Translations under genes and position numbers: made by a program
DNA from: Pseudoduganella lutea
Lineage (GTDB): Bacteria; Pseudomonadota; Gammaproteobacteria; Burkholderiales; Burkholderiaceae_D
Reading direction: 5' to 3'
Length of the DNA: 64,000 nucleotides
NCBI RefSeq assembly: GCF_004209755.1
Contig: NZ_CP035913.1
Location: 6,324,001 to 6,388,000, forward strand
Shown here: in pieces, positions 19,816-29,067 of the stretch
Numbering within the stretch: the stretch's first letter is position 1
Layout: every line of letters starts with the position of its first letter
The notes under the pieces: model-generated
The model's database searches: none
What the model saw: only the letters and a program-made list of their open reading frames with translations
Told to the model about the DNA's origin: nothing

Positions 19816-20549
19816 TCGAACGTCACCAGCGCATCGTCGCTCCATGAAGGGTCGGCAATGGGAATGGCGGCGGCGCCCGCCTTGACGGCCAGCGCCAGCG
19901 CGCGGCCTTCTTCGGCAAGCGCGGCATGGGCCACTGGCCGTCCCGCGTTGACGCTGTAGCCGCCGCCCTTGCGCGGCGCGCACCAGTCTGTGCCGCCCGC
20001 CAGGCTGATCGCGGCACTCTGCATGAAGCCGAAAAGATGCCTGGCCATCGCCATCTTCACGCGGCATTCGAGGCGCAGGTCGCCCATGCGGCGCACATTG
20101 TCCGGCAGCCCCGGCGTGCGCACGTCCGGTTGCGGCGTGCGGTTGGCGTCGAACTGGCCGACGTTGCGATTGACGGCCAGTTCGGCATCGCCGGGCAAGT
20201 CCTGCCGCGCCAGCGTAAAGAAGCCATCCAGCGCGAGTGGCACCGGCGTCAGCCGGTCGCCGTCGACAAGGGTCATGACAACATTGTCGAGCGCCGTGAC
20301 GCCCGGTGTCAGCAGGAGGCGGAACCGCAACCCCGCCCGTGGCGCCAGATCGTGCCGCCCATCGTCGAACGCATCCATGCCTTCCGCCAGCACCGCGTAT
20401 GGCCAACCGATGGCGATTTTCGCGCCTGGCACGATCACCCTTGGGGGCTCCGTCGCCTCCGTCGGGCCGGCATGGGCCGTGGCGGCAGCCGTCAGTAGGG
20501 CGAGCAGCAACATATAAAGCCATTTGGGCAGCGGATCAGGCATCGGCAC
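19812..20549 (-). CDS. secreted hypothetical protein
   Basis: A 245-residue protein with a clear signal peptide (hydrophobic MLLLALLTAAATAHA, cleaved before GPTEAT) and a mature part rich in beta-type segments (RFRLLLTPGVTALDNVVMTL, LTPVPLALDGFFTLARQDL). Two Cys (LECRVK, TDWCAPRK) could form a disulfide, which fits a periplasmic location. I do not recognise the family. It converges on the DUF3616 gene with a 3-bp overlap and is divergent to the receptor at 20964. Confidence 0.68.
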   Translation of the reverse strand: MPMPDPLPKWLYMLLLALLTAAATAHAGPTEATEPPRVIVPGAKIAIGWPYAVLAEGMDAFDDGRHDLAPRAGLRFRLLLTPGVTALDNVVMTLVDGDRLTPVPLALDGFFTLARQDLPGDAELAVNRNVGQFDANRTPQPDVRTPGLPDNVRRMGDLRLECRVKMAMARHLFGFMQSAAISLAGGTDWCAPRKGGGYSVNAGRPVAHAALAEEGRALALAVKAGAAAIPIADPSWSDDALVTFD

Positions 20550-20963
20550 GGCGGTTTCACAAAAGGGTTATCCATTGTGCGGCAGCCACGAAGGGCGCGG
20601 TGCTCAAGTCGCTGAGCGGATACATCCCGCCCAGTTACGCTGCCGCCCGTCGGCGAACTGTTGTATTTTTGTAACGGAAAACGATAAGCGGGTTTCGCTG
20701 GATTGCACTGTCGGAGCCGTATTCCCGGGCGCTTTGCAGCTATCTTCAAACGGAATACCAATTGATGAAAAAGTTATAGGCGCGCCTGAAAACCGCGCGT
20801 GTACCATCAAAAATGGTAACGTTGCCATATCGGATTGCCAATAATGGGTGGCGACGAGACTGCAGTGATGGGGAACGTCCATGCGCCGGGGAATGCAAAT
20901 TTCCGGCATGAAGTGCCCAGCATTGCTGAAAGCTCTAACACCAAAAAACAAGGAGACCAAAGA
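20550..20963. other. divergent promoter region upstream of the second TonB receptor
   Basis: About 410 bp of lower GC than its surroundings, with no gene I can support. It separates the secreted hypothetical gene (minus) from the TonB receptor (plus). It contains the LacI-type operator at 20813 and, overlapping it, TACCAT-CAAAA-ATGGTA (20802-20818). It therefore probably holds the regulated promoter of the receptor. Confidence 0.6.
20813..20828. promoter_or_regulatory. LacI/GalR-family-like operator
   Basis: ATGGTAACGTTGCCAT is a 16-bp palindrome with a central CG and a single asymmetric base pair. It matches the general LacI-family operator form TGnnAACGnTnnCA. It lies 136 bp before the TonB receptor start. 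No LacI-family gene is in the window, so the regulator would be encoded elsewhere. Confidence 0.6.
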
Positions 20964-23747
20964 ATGCAAAAACATCGCATGCGCAAGACCGTGCTGGCGG
21001 CACTGATCGCCGAAATACTGATTCCGCTGTCGGCATTCGCACAGGATGCGCAGGGCACCACCGGGAACACGGCACAGCCCGAAAATGCGGCAACCGTCGT
21101 CGTCAGCGGCATCCGGGCTTCGCTCAGCTCGTCATTGAATACCAAGCGCATGCAGGATGGCGTGGTCGATGCCGTCTCGGCCGAGGATGCGGGCAAATTC
21201 CCGGACACGAATATCGCCGAATCGCTGCAGCGCGTGACCGGCGTGCAAATCCAGCGCAATAACGGCGAGGGCCGCTATATCTCGGTGCGCGGGCTCGGAC
21301 CGGAGTTCAACAATGTGCTCGTCAACGGGCGCACGCTGACCAGTGACACGGGCGGGCGGGAATTCTCGTTCGACCTGCTGTCGTCCGACCTGATTTCAAA
21401 GGTGCTCGTCTACAAAACCTCGCAGCCCTTCCTGCCCGAAGGCGGCATTGGATCGACCGTGGACGTGCAGACGGCGCGCCCGCTGTCCGGCAAGACCGGC
21501 CATTCGTCGGTGATCAACGTCTCGCACTCCTACGACGACAATTCCAAGGAGCACACGCCGAACCTGGCCGGCATGTACACCTTCGCCAACGAGGCGCGCA
21601 CCTTCGGCGTGACGGCTTCGGTGTCGTACACCGACCGCGCCTCGAAGCAGAACAAGGCCGTGACGGACGACTGGCACTACCGCGACGTGACGATGATCAA
21701 CGGCGACCTGAACTCGCGCGGCCTGACGATGGCCGACGTGACGACGCGGAAGCTGTACATGCCGCAGAGCTTCGGTTTCCAGGTCGAGGATGAAAGCCGC
21801 AAGCGGACGGTCGGCAACCTGACCGTGCAGTACAACCCGTCGCGCGACTGGAAGCTGTCGGCCGATGCGCTGTATTCGCGCCTCGACCAGCGCAACAAGG
21901 TGATCGCCTTCAGCGACTGGAACAACCCGGTGCAGGTCGGCGTGCAGTACGACGACAACGACCAGGTGACGTCGTTCCAGCGCCCGGGGTCGGATTTCTA
22001 CGCGAACAACCCGGGCCTGGTGGGCGAAGGAAGCCCACTCACCGAAGGCAATTCGAACGACATGATCGTCAAGGGCGGTGACCGGCTGTCGGAAACCAAG
22101 GCCTTCGGCCTGAACTCGAAATGGCAGCTGGCGCCGGACTGGAAGCTGGAAGGCGATGTCTCCACCTCGCGCACGACGTCGCAATCGCCGGACCAGTGGG
22201 TGGTGGCCGGTATGCTGCCCAGGAACGGCGACGTGCTGACCTTCGGCGCGAGGCCTACCGTGATCTTCGGCGACAACATCGCCGATCCCACGGCGGTGCG
22301 GGCCCACGCCGTGTCGAACGGCGAAGTGTCCAATTCCGACAAGCTGCACGAGGGCCGGCTGAACCTGTCGTGGAACCGCGAGGAAGGCCCCTTCAAGGGC
22401 ATCGACACGGGCGTGTCGTATTCGCAGCGCGAAGTGGGGCGCCACGAGTTCGAAGCCGATTCGTGGAATGCGTTCAGCGGCTACCACGTGGCGCTGCCGT
22501 CGTCGCTGTTCACCGTGACGCCGATGGACGATTTCTTCGGCACCGGCGGCCAGGTGCCGAAGGCCTTCCTGCGCTTCGATCCGAACGAATACATGGCTTA
22601 CCTGAACCAGCCGTCGCTGCTGGGCCAGTCGAACGACCCGGCCCTGTACGGCGACAAGTCGCGCTACCCGAATGGCCCGATGGGGATCAACTATGCGGCG
22701 CCGGCGTCGCAGTGGGGCGTGCGGGAAAAGGTGTCGAGCATCTTCCTCGACACGAAGTGGGAAGGCGAGCGCTGGTCGGCCAACGCCGGGGTACGCGTGG
22801 TGCACGTGAAATCGCGTTCGACCGGTTTCTCCCGCGAACTGCTGTCGGCCACGAAAAGCCCGAACGACACGACCTATATCCTGAACTGGGGTCCGCGTGT
22901 GGCCACCAGCGTCGACAACAGCTACAACAGCTACCTGCCGTCGGCCAACGTGAAGTTCGACGTGACGAAGGACATGCTGCTGCGCCTGGCGGCATCGAAG
23001 ACGGAAACCCGGCCGACGCTGTCGCAGATGGGTGTCGACAACTGGTACGGCGGCAGGTTCGGCGACGTGCAGACGGGTGGCGGCAATCCTTACCTGAATC
23101 CGATGCAGTCGAAGAATCTCGACCTGTCGTATGAGTGGTACCTGTCGAAGACGAACTACGTCAGCGCGGCCTTGTTCTACAAGAAGGTGTCCGACTTCCT
23201 GGAGACGCGCTTGGTCGACATGCGCATTCCCCAGTACGACGAGGTGGTGCACGACAGCCGCGTGCGCAACGGGCAGAAGGGCAAGATCAAGGGCCTGGAG
23301 ATCGCGGGCCAGTACGCGTTCGACGATGCGATCCCGTGGCTGCGTGGCTTCGGCGTGTCGGCAAACTACACCTATGTGGATGCTTCCGCGGAGCGCGATG
23401 GCGATGCGGCCGCGCTGGTGTGCGGCTACCCGGGTCTGTCGAAACAGTCGTACAACGGCTCGGTGTTCTACGAGAACGGCAGCTTCCAGGCCCGTGCCAG
23501 CTACAACTGGCGCAATCACTTCTCGATCAACTGCGGTGGCGGCAGCACCCAGCCGCGCAACCGCGCCGCGTATGGGCAGACCGATGCCAGCCTGCGCTAC
23601 AACCTCACGGACACGATTGCGATCTATGCCGACGCGATCAACCTGTCGAACCAGCAGGCGCACGAGTATGCCAGCAACGAAAGCCAGTTCCTGATGCTGG
23701 AAGACGTGGGGCGCCGGGTCAACGTGGGCGTGCGCGTGGCGTTCTGA
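20964..23747 (+). CDS. TonB-dependent receptor (carbohydrate-type)
   Basis: A 927-residue outer-membrane receptor. ATG 20964 follows AGGAG (20951-20955) and gives a clean signal peptide (MQKHRMRKTVLAALIAEILI, cleaved near AFAQ). The plug has VVSGIRASLSSSLNTKR, DAGKFPDTNIAESLQRVTGV, YISVRGLGPEFNNVLVNGR; the barrel ends in RRVNVGVRVAF. The open frame extends 43 codons upstream without signal-peptide character. It differs from the receptor at 13888 in lacking the Pro-rich linker. The LacI-like operator upstream suggests sugar-dependent control. Confidence 0.94.
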   Translation: MQKHRMRKTVLAALIAEILIPLSAFAQDAQGTTGNTAQPENAATVVVSGIRASLSSSLNTKRMQDGVVDAVSAEDAGKFPDTNIAESLQRVTGVQIQRNNGEGRYISVRGLGPEFNNVLVNGRTLTSDTGGREFSFDLLSSDLISKVLVYKTSQPFLPEGGIGSTVDVQTARPLSGKTGHSSVINVSHSYDDNSKEHTPNLAGMYTFANEARTFGVTASVSYTDRASKQNKAVTDDWHYRDVTMINGDLNSRGLTMADVTTRKLYMPQSFGFQVEDESRKRTVGNLTVQYNPSRDWKLSADALYSRLDQRNKVIAFSDWNNPVQVGVQYDDNDQVTSFQRPGSDFYANNPGLVGEGSPLTEGNSNDMIVKGGDRLSETKAFGLNSKWQLAPDWKLEGDVSTSRTTSQSPDQWVVAGMLPRNGDVLTFGARPTVIFGDNIADPTAVRAHAVSNGEVSNSDKLHEGRLNLSWNREEGPFKGIDTGVSYSQREVGRHEFEADSWNAFSGYHVALPSSLFTVTPMDDFFGTGGQVPKAFLRFDPNEYMAYLNQPSLLGQSNDPALYGDKSRYPNGPMGINYAAPASQWGVREKVSSIFLDTKWEGERWSANAGVRVVHVKSRSTGFSRELLSATKSPNDTTYILNWGPRVATSVDNSYNSYLPSANVKFDVTKDMLLRLAASKTETRPTLSQMGVDNWYGGRFGDVQTGGGNPYLNPMQSKNLDLSYEWYLSKTNYVSAALFYKKVSDFLETRLVDMRIPQYDEVVHDSRVRNGQKGKIKGLEIAGQYAFDDAIPWLRGFGVSANYTYVDASAERDGDAAALVCGYPGLSKQSYNGSVFYENGSFQARASYNWRNHFSINCGGGSTQPRNRAAYGQTDASLRYNLTDTIAIYADAINLSNQQAHEYASNESQFLMLEDVGRRVNVGVRVAF

Positions 23748-23770
23748 CCGACCCGCACGGGAATGCGAAA

Positions 23771-23793
23771 GGGGCGCCGCGGCGCCCCTTTTT
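23771..23793. terminator. rho-independent terminator between TonB receptor and permease
   Basis: GGGGCGCC (23771-23778) and GGCGCCCC (23781-23788) form a perfect stem, followed by TTTTT. It serves the receptor; AAA on the left side may give weak termination for the convergent permease. Confidence 0.9.
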
Positions 23794-23823
23794 CACATCG
23801 TTGCCACTTCTATCGTTGCGGCA

Positions 23824-25221
23824 TCAACCCTGCTTGCCCAGCACCGAATGGTGGCGCGAGTAGCCGAAATAGATGACCAGGCCGATCGCCAGCCAGATGC
23901 CGAAGGCCAGCCAGGTGTGCCACGACAGGTAAGCCATCAGGGTGACGCAGAACGCCACCGCCAGCAGCGGAATCACCGGCACGCCCGGGCAGCGGAATGC
24001 GCGGTGCAGGTCGGGGCGCTGCTTGCGCAGGATGATCACGGCGATCGAGACCAGCGAGAATGCGGCCAGCGTGCCGATGTTGATCAGTTCCGCCAGCACG
24101 TTCAGCGGTATCAGCGCGGCCAGCAGGCCGAACACGATGCCGACGATCCAGGTGGCGAGGAACGGCGTGCCATGCTTTGGATGGATCGCCGACAGGCGCT
24201 TGGGCAGCAGGCCATCGCGCGACATGGCGAAGATGATGCGGGTCTGGCCATAGGACATCACGAGGATCACGGTGGTCATGCCAAGGATCGCGCCCAGGTC
24301 GACGAAGCGGGCGACCCAGTTCTCGCCCGCGTACTTGAGCGCCAGCGAGACCGGGTGGTCGACGCCTGCGAACTGCTGGAACGGCACGATGCCGGTCATG
24401 ATCGCCGACACGACCACGTACAGGATCGTGCAGACGGCCAGCGAGCCGATGATGCCGATCGGCAGGTCGCGCTCAGGGCGCTTGACTTCCTCGGCGGCCG
24501 AGGTGACCGCGTCGAAGCCGATGAACGCGAAGAACACGAGGGCGGCGGCGGACAGCACGCCTGTGTGCCCGAAGGGCATGAACGGCTGCCAGTTGACCGG
24601 CTTGACGTGGCCCACGCCGACGGCGATGAACAGCAGCACGACGCCGACCTTGATGGCCACCATCACGTTGTTCATGCGTGCCGATTCACGGATGCCCAGC
24701 GACAGCATGAACGCGATCACGATCATGATGACAAAGGCGGGCAGGTTGAAATACGTGGCCACGCCGGGCACGGCGCCGGGTGCCGCGCTGAGCGCGGTGG
24801 GCAGGCCGAAACCATAGCTGGCCAGCAGCGACTGCAGGTAGCCGGACCAGCCGACCGCCACGGCCGACGCGGCCAGGCCGTATTCGAGCATCAGGTCCCA
24901 GCCGATCATCCAGGCGACCAGTTCGCCCAGCGTGGCATAGCTGTAGGTATAGATGGAACCGGCGACCGGCACGGTCGACGCGAATTCCGCGTAACACAGC
25001 GCGGCGAACCCGCACGCCAGCGCGGCGATGACGAAGGAGAGGGTGAGCGCGGGGCCCGCTGTCAGTGCGCCGGTACCGGTCAGCACGAAGATGCCGGTGC
25101 CGACGATGGCACCGATGCCCATCAGGACGAGGTCGAAGGGGCCCAGGACTTTCTTCAACCCGCCGGGCGCGCGACTGGCCGCGACCATGTCGTCAAGGTT
25201 TTTGGTTCTGAAAATGCTCAC
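23824..25221 (-). CDS. APC-family amino-acid permease (cationic amino-acid transporter / YfnA-like)
   Basis: A 465-residue inner-membrane transporter with about 12 helices. APC signatures are visible: GPFDLVLMGIGAIVGTGIFV in the first broken helix, YAEFASTVPVAGSIYTYSYA, GFDAVTSAAEEVKRP and SYGQTRIIFAMSRDGLLP. GTG 25221 is the likely start because GGAGAAG precedes it by 3-4 nt and the family N-terminus fits; no ATG gives a better start. The substrate is probably a cationic or small neutral amino acid, not certain. Confidence 0.9.
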   Translation of the reverse strand: MSIFRTKNLDDMVAASRAPGGLKKVLGPFDLVLMGIGAIVGTGIFVLTGTGALTAGPALTLSFVIAALACGFAALCYAEFASTVPVAGSIYTYSYATLGELVAWMIGWDLMLEYGLAASAVAVGWSGYLQSLLASYGFGLPTALSAAPGAVPGVATYFNLPAFVIMIVIAFMLSLGIRESARMNNVMVAIKVGVVLLFIAVGVGHVKPVNWQPFMPFGHTGVLSAAALVFFAFIGFDAVTSAAEEVKRPERDLPIGIIGSLAVCTILYVVVSAIMTGIVPFQQFAGVDHPVSLALKYAGENWVARFVDLGAILGMTTVILVMSYGQTRIIFAMSRDGLLPKRLSAIHPKHGTPFLATWIVGIVFGLLAALIPLNVLAELINIGTLAAFSLVSIAVIILRKQRPDLHRAFRCPGVPVIPLLAVAFCVTLMAYLSWHTWLAFGIWLAIGLVIYFGYSRHHSVLGKQG

Positions 25222-25489
25222 TGCTTCTCCAATTTTGTTGAGATTGTCTCCGGCGCCGCGCGTTGCCGGGTAGGCCCGCAGCGGTCTGGTCGCTGATTTG
25301 CATAGCGGCAAGCCCTGTCGGGCATGCCGCCGCATACTAGCACAGCGGGAGAAGCATGAAAATCAGTTAACGTTTACGTCAACGAGCGCAAGGCTGCGGG
25401 AGGAGGAGAAGGGAGGCGAGGCGGGAGCAAGGGCTGCGACACGGAACACAGGAGGCGCCGGAAGAGGCGGCGCGCTCCGACCAGTCCGA

Positions 25490-25690
25490 TCAGTGCAAGA
25501 AACGGCCGCGGCTGTCGATGTAGCGGCTCGTTTCAGCCATCTTGTCCAGCCGCGCCTGAACCAGCCGGTGCCACGCGTCAACCCACTTCGAAGCAGCCAT
25601 GCTCTCCTCGGCCGAACTCGCATAGAGCGTGCGTTCGACCGCGCGTTGCTGGCGTTGCAGGGCATAGGAAACTTTGAAGATGCTGTTCAT
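25490..25690 (-). CDS. small hypothetical protein (about 66 aa)
   Basis: A 66-residue predicted helical protein (FKVSYALQRQQRAVERTLYA, SKWVDAWHRLVQARLDKMAE) with no signal or membrane segment. Regular hydrophobic spacing and the absence of rare codons favour a real gene. ATG 25690 or the Met pair at 25702-25705 could be the start; neither has a strong Shine-Dalgarno. The function is unknown. A purine-rich tract (about 25396-25432) lies downstream. Confidence 0.5.
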   Translation of the reverse strand: MNSIFKVSYALQRQQRAVERTLYASSAEESMAASKWVDAWHRLVQARLDKMAETSRYIDSRGRFLH

Positions 25691-25923
25691 GGGTGCTTTC
25701 ATCATCCGTTGGCTGGCACGATTGCCGTTGAAGTGAATTTTCCGGGATTCGACCGTACTTGAATGTGCGCCAGTTCACGTAGGACAGAGATTACACCGCC
25801 TGATCTTCGAATACTACATCGCGTCCTACAGTAGTCCGACTCTCAAAAACATGGCTCAACCATAAAGTGGAGGAAATGACAACGAACCGAAACATCGGAC
25901 AGAACTCGACGAGGATAATGACA

Positions 25924-26733
25924 ATGTACAAGACCACGCAAACCGACACGACCGCCCTGCCACCATCGATGATCCAGGTTCCCGGCGCTGCGCCGAAGGC
26001 AGTGCGCACCAAGCCTGCGCCACTGGGCATCAGTGTCACGGGTCTGCAGCAGAACGAATTGCTGCGCGCGCTGCCGATGGATGAACTGGAACATCTGATC
26101 CCCGACCTGGAACTGGTGGCCATGCCGGTCGGCAAGCACCTGTACGACTTCGGCGAGAAGATCGACTATACGTACTTCCCGACCACGTCGATCGTGTCGC
26201 TGCAATATGTCAACGAAGATGGCGTGACGACCGAAATCGCCGTGGTTGGCCGCGAAGGCGTGGCGGGCGTGACGATGTACAAGGGCGAGCGGGCCAGCAA
26301 TACGGCAGTCGTGCAGGCCGCCGGCTATGGCTACCGCATGCGCACCGATGCGCTGCGCGCACTGTTTGCCGAGGGCGGCATGCTGGCCCAGCAACTGATG
26401 CGCTTCACCAGCTCCCTGTTTGCGCAACTGGCGCAAAATGTCGTGAGCAGCCGCCACAGCAGCATCGAACAAAAGCTGTGCCGCTGGCTGCTTGAACGCC
26501 TGGACCGCTCCCCATCGAATGAACTGAAGGTGACGCAGGAACTGATCGCCAACCTGCTGGGCGTGCGCCGCGAGAGCATCACGGCCGCTGCCGGCAAGCT
26601 GGCTGGCGACGGCCTGATCCAGTGCCGCCGCGGCATGGTCGTGGTGCTGGACCGCACGGGCCTGGAGCGTTGCGCCGGCGCCTGCTACTTCGCCGCCCGT
26701 GCTACCGCGGCGCAAGCCATGCACAGCCACTAA
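25924..26733 (+). CDS. Crp/Fnr family transcriptional regulator
   Basis: A 269-residue regulator. After a variable N-terminus of about 45 residues comes the cyclic-nucleotide-binding-type beta barrel (HLYDFGEKIDYTYFPTTSIV, VGREGVAGV), a long dimer helix (SSLFAQLAQNVVSSRHSSIE) and a winged HTH (VTQELIANLLGVRRESITAA). No Cys cluster for an FeS sensor is present, and the phosphate-binding Arg motif of true CRP is not evident, so the ligand is unknown. ATG 25924 gives 9-nt spacing from GAGG (25911-25914); ATG 25918 is possible. Confidence 0.9.
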   Translation: MYKTTQTDTTALPPSMIQVPGAAPKAVRTKPAPLGISVTGLQQNELLRALPMDELEHLIPDLELVAMPVGKHLYDFGEKIDYTYFPTTSIVSLQYVNEDGVTTEIAVVGREGVAGVTMYKGERASNTAVVQAAGYGYRMRTDALRALFAEGGMLAQQLMRFTSSLFAQLAQNVVSSRHSSIEQKLCRWLLERLDRSPSNELKVTQELIANLLGVRRESITAAAGKLAGDGLIQCRRGMVVVLDRTGLERCAGACYFAARATAAQAMHSH

Positions 26734-26766
26734 ATTCCGCGGGATCGCCCCGGGACTCTCCGGAAA

Positions 26767-26796
26767 CGGCAAGGCCGCCTTCGGGCGGCCTTGCCG
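26767..26796. terminator. bidirectional terminator hairpin with TTCG loop
   Basis: A perfect 13-bp stem (26767-26779 with 26784-26796) is closed by a TTCG tetraloop, between the convergent Crp/Fnr and GGDEF genes. No T run follows, so rho-independent strength is uncertain. Confidence 0.65.
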
Positions 26797-26826
26797 TATC
26801 AGGGGTTCCCGCAGCAATCTTCCGTT

Positions 26827-28815
26827 TCAGTCTCCCGTTTCAGCACCAGCGGGGCGGATGCTGCCACGGCCCGCTTCCTTTGCCAGGTACATCTGGCGAT
26901 CCGCCTCGCGCAGCAGGTCGCCCGGCGCCGGCGTATCGGCGGCGGCATGCAGCGCAATGCCGATGCTGGCACCAACCTGCACCATGTCGGGGTCATCCGC
27001 AGCATCCTTCGCCAATGCCACCGGCCGGGCGAGCTCGGCGATCAGCTTGGCCGCTACCGTGCGCGCCTGCGCCATCGTATAGGCCTGCCCCTCAAGCACG
27101 ACGATGAACTCGTCCCCCGCCAGCCGCACCACGCTGTCGTTCTGGCGCACCGATGCGCGCAGGCGCCGCCCCACTTCGACCAGCAGCGCGTCGCCGGCAT
27201 CGTGGCCATGCCGGTCGTTGACGGCCTTGAAACCGTCGAGGTCGATGAACAGCACGGCAAAGGCCAGGCCGTGCCGCTGCGAGCGCGCTTGCGCCTGGGG
27301 CAGCAGTTCCTCCAGGGCGCGGCGATTGAGCAAGCCCGTCAACGGATCGTGACGAATGTCGTGTTCCCGCTGAGCCTCGGCGAGCTTGCGGGCCGAGATA
27401 TCGTGCAGGAAGGCGGAAAACGTGAGCTGGCCATCGATCTCTGTGGCATGGATGCGGATCTCGACCGTCAGCGCGCTGCCATCGCGGCGCACGGCCGGCA
27501 GTTCGAGCCGCTTGCCCAGCACGGTTGCCTGGCCCGAGGCGCGATAGCGCGCCATGCCCCGGCGGTGCTGCTCGCGCAGACCAATGGGAATGATGAGCTC
27601 GTCGAGGGCGCGCCCCGCCGCTTCCTGGGCCGTCCAGCCGAATGTGCGTTCGGCCTGGCGGTTCCACGCCGTGACATGGCCATGCGCGTCGATGCCGATA
27701 TAAACGTCATTGGCATTTTCGAGAATGCTGGACAGTTCCGCCTCGCGGGCGCGCAGTGCCGCTTCGGCCTGTTGCTGGCGGCCGATGGCTTCGGTCAGGT
27801 GATGATTGGCTTCGACCAGCTCGCGCGTGCGGTCCTCGACCCGTGCTTCAAGCTGCGCGTGCAGCGCGGCCAGATCGTGCTCGGCCGTCTTGCGCGCCTG
27901 GATATCGATCACGGCCACGATGAAATACTCGGGCCGGCCCGTTTCGTCCGATTTCAGGCTCACGTTCGTGTGGACCCAGACGGTGCTGCCGTCGCGCCGG
28001 ATATAGCGCTTCTGCCGTTCGAACTGGGTAATGCGGCCGGCAACGAGGTCGCGCACCAGGGCAAGGTCGTCGGCCACGTCGTCCGGGTGCGTGATCTGCC
28101 GGAACGTCAGGCGCCTGAACTCCTCTTCCGAGTAACCGAGGATCGCGCAGGCCGCGGCATTCACCGTGAGCCAGTTGCCAGTGTTCGCATCGATCAGGGC
28201 GATACCGAAGCTGGCCAGCTTGAAGATCGAGAACAGTCGTGCTTCCGTGCCGCGCATGGCCGCATCCGCTTCCTGCAGGTGGGCGCGCGCGCGCCCCAGC
28301 TGTTCGCGCCGGCGTACTTCGTCCGCGACGATGCCGGCGAGATCCTCGAAAGCCGCCAGCTCGTCGGGCGTCAGTTCGCGGGGCCGGGTGTCCAGCGCGC
28401 ACAGCGTGCCGATCGCATGGCCCTCCTGCGACCGGATCGGCACGCCGATATAGAAACGGAATTTCAGGCCTTCGCGCACGAGCGGGTTGTCGGCAAAGCG
28501 GGGATCGTGCTGGGCGTCGTTGATGACCAGCGGCTCGCGCTGCGCGATCGCATGGGTGCAGAACGAGATGTTGCGGGGCGTTTCCGCCAGCTCCGTTCCC
28601 ACGCGCGATTTGAACCACTGGCGGTCGCGGTCGACAAGCGAGAACAGCGCGATGGGTGCACCCAGCAGGCGGCTGGCCAGCCGCGTGACCCGGTCGAACA
28701 CGGGCTCGGGTGCCGAATCGAGAAGTTGCAGCGCATGCAACAGGGCGAGGCGACCGGCTTCGTCGGGCCGGGCGCTGGAGTGGATGCCGGGGTGAGAAGG
28801 AGTCGGCGCAGTCAT
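26827..28815 (-). CDS. diguanylate cyclase with GAF and two PAS domains
   Basis: A 662-residue soluble signalling protein. Order: GAF (about 20-165; RQWFKSRVGTELAETPR, FYIGVPIRSQEGHAIGTLCA), PAS with PAC (about 185-300; GYSEEEFRRLTFRQITHPDD), a coiled linker, a second PAS (about 335-455; TAWNRQAERTFGW) and GGDEF (about 470-640; HDPLTGLLNRRALEEL, FIDLDGFKAVNDRHGHDAGD, RLAGDEF). The signature reads AGDEF, which still keeps the Gly and acidic residues needed to make c-di-GMP. ATG 28815 is the last Met before the GAF region; upstream in-frame Met residues lack family support. An array of phased repeats lies 126-206 bp upstream. Confidence 0.93.
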   Translation of the reverse strand: MTAPTPSHPGIHSSARPDEAGRLALLHALQLLDSAPEPVFDRVTRLASRLLGAPIALFSLVDRDRQWFKSRVGTELAETPRNISFCTHAIAQREPLVINDAQHDPRFADNPLVREGLKFRFYIGVPIRSQEGHAIGTLCALDTRPRELTPDELAAFEDLAGIVADEVRRREQLGRARAHLQEADAAMRGTEARLFSIFKLASFGIALIDANTGNWLTVNAAACAILGYSEEEFRRLTFRQITHPDDVADDLALVRDLVAGRITQFERQKRYIRRDGSTVWVHTNVSLKSDETGRPEYFIVAVIDIQARKTAEHDLAALHAQLEARVEDRTRELVEANHHLTEAIGRQQQAEAALRAREAELSSILENANDVYIGIDAHGHVTAWNRQAERTFGWTAQEAAGRALDELIIPIGLREQHRRGMARYRASGQATVLGKRLELPAVRRDGSALTVEIRIHATEIDGQLTFSAFLHDISARKLAEAQREHDIRHDPLTGLLNRRALEELLPQAQARSQRHGLAFAVLFIDLDGFKAVNDRHGHDAGDALLVEVGRRLRASVRQNDSVVRLAGDEFIVVLEGQAYTMAQARTVAAKLIAELARPVALAKDAADDPDMVQVGASIGIALHAAADTPAPGDLLREADRQMYLAKEAGRGSIRPAGAETGD

Positions 28816-28940
28816 GCTCCATTGTAGCGGCTGCACCGGGAACGCATTGCGCGACGTGTTGCGGGACGCAAGGCGCAAGACGGCAGGTCACTGCTGCGGG
28901 CCGCTGGTGTGCATGGCATGGCGCATAGTGGCTGCCAGGC

Positions 28941-29021
28941 GCTTTTCAGACACTGTTCAGACGTTTTTCAGCGCTTCTCAAGCGTGCTCAAGCGTGCTCA
29001 AGCGTTTTCAAGCGTGTTTCA
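28941..29021. repeat. eight-unit helically phased 10/11-bp repeat array
   Basis: Eight units, consensus AGCGTKYTCA, end at 28948, 28959, 28970, 28980, 28990, 29000, 29010 and 29021. Spacings are 11, 11, 10, 10, 10, 10 and 11 bp (mean 10.4). Two central units (28981-29000) are identical. It lies in the intergenic region upstream of the GAF-PAS-GGDEF gene and downstream of the 108-aa gene. Confidence 0.8.
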
Positions 29022-29067
29022 ATCGCCAGCCATCGCGGTTTGCGGCGGCAGGCCGCCGGGCAGGGCG

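Noticed and set aside
25396..25432. Purine-rich stretch after the small hypothetical gene
   Set aside because: Low complexity without mirror symmetry or a clear motif; no function can be argued.
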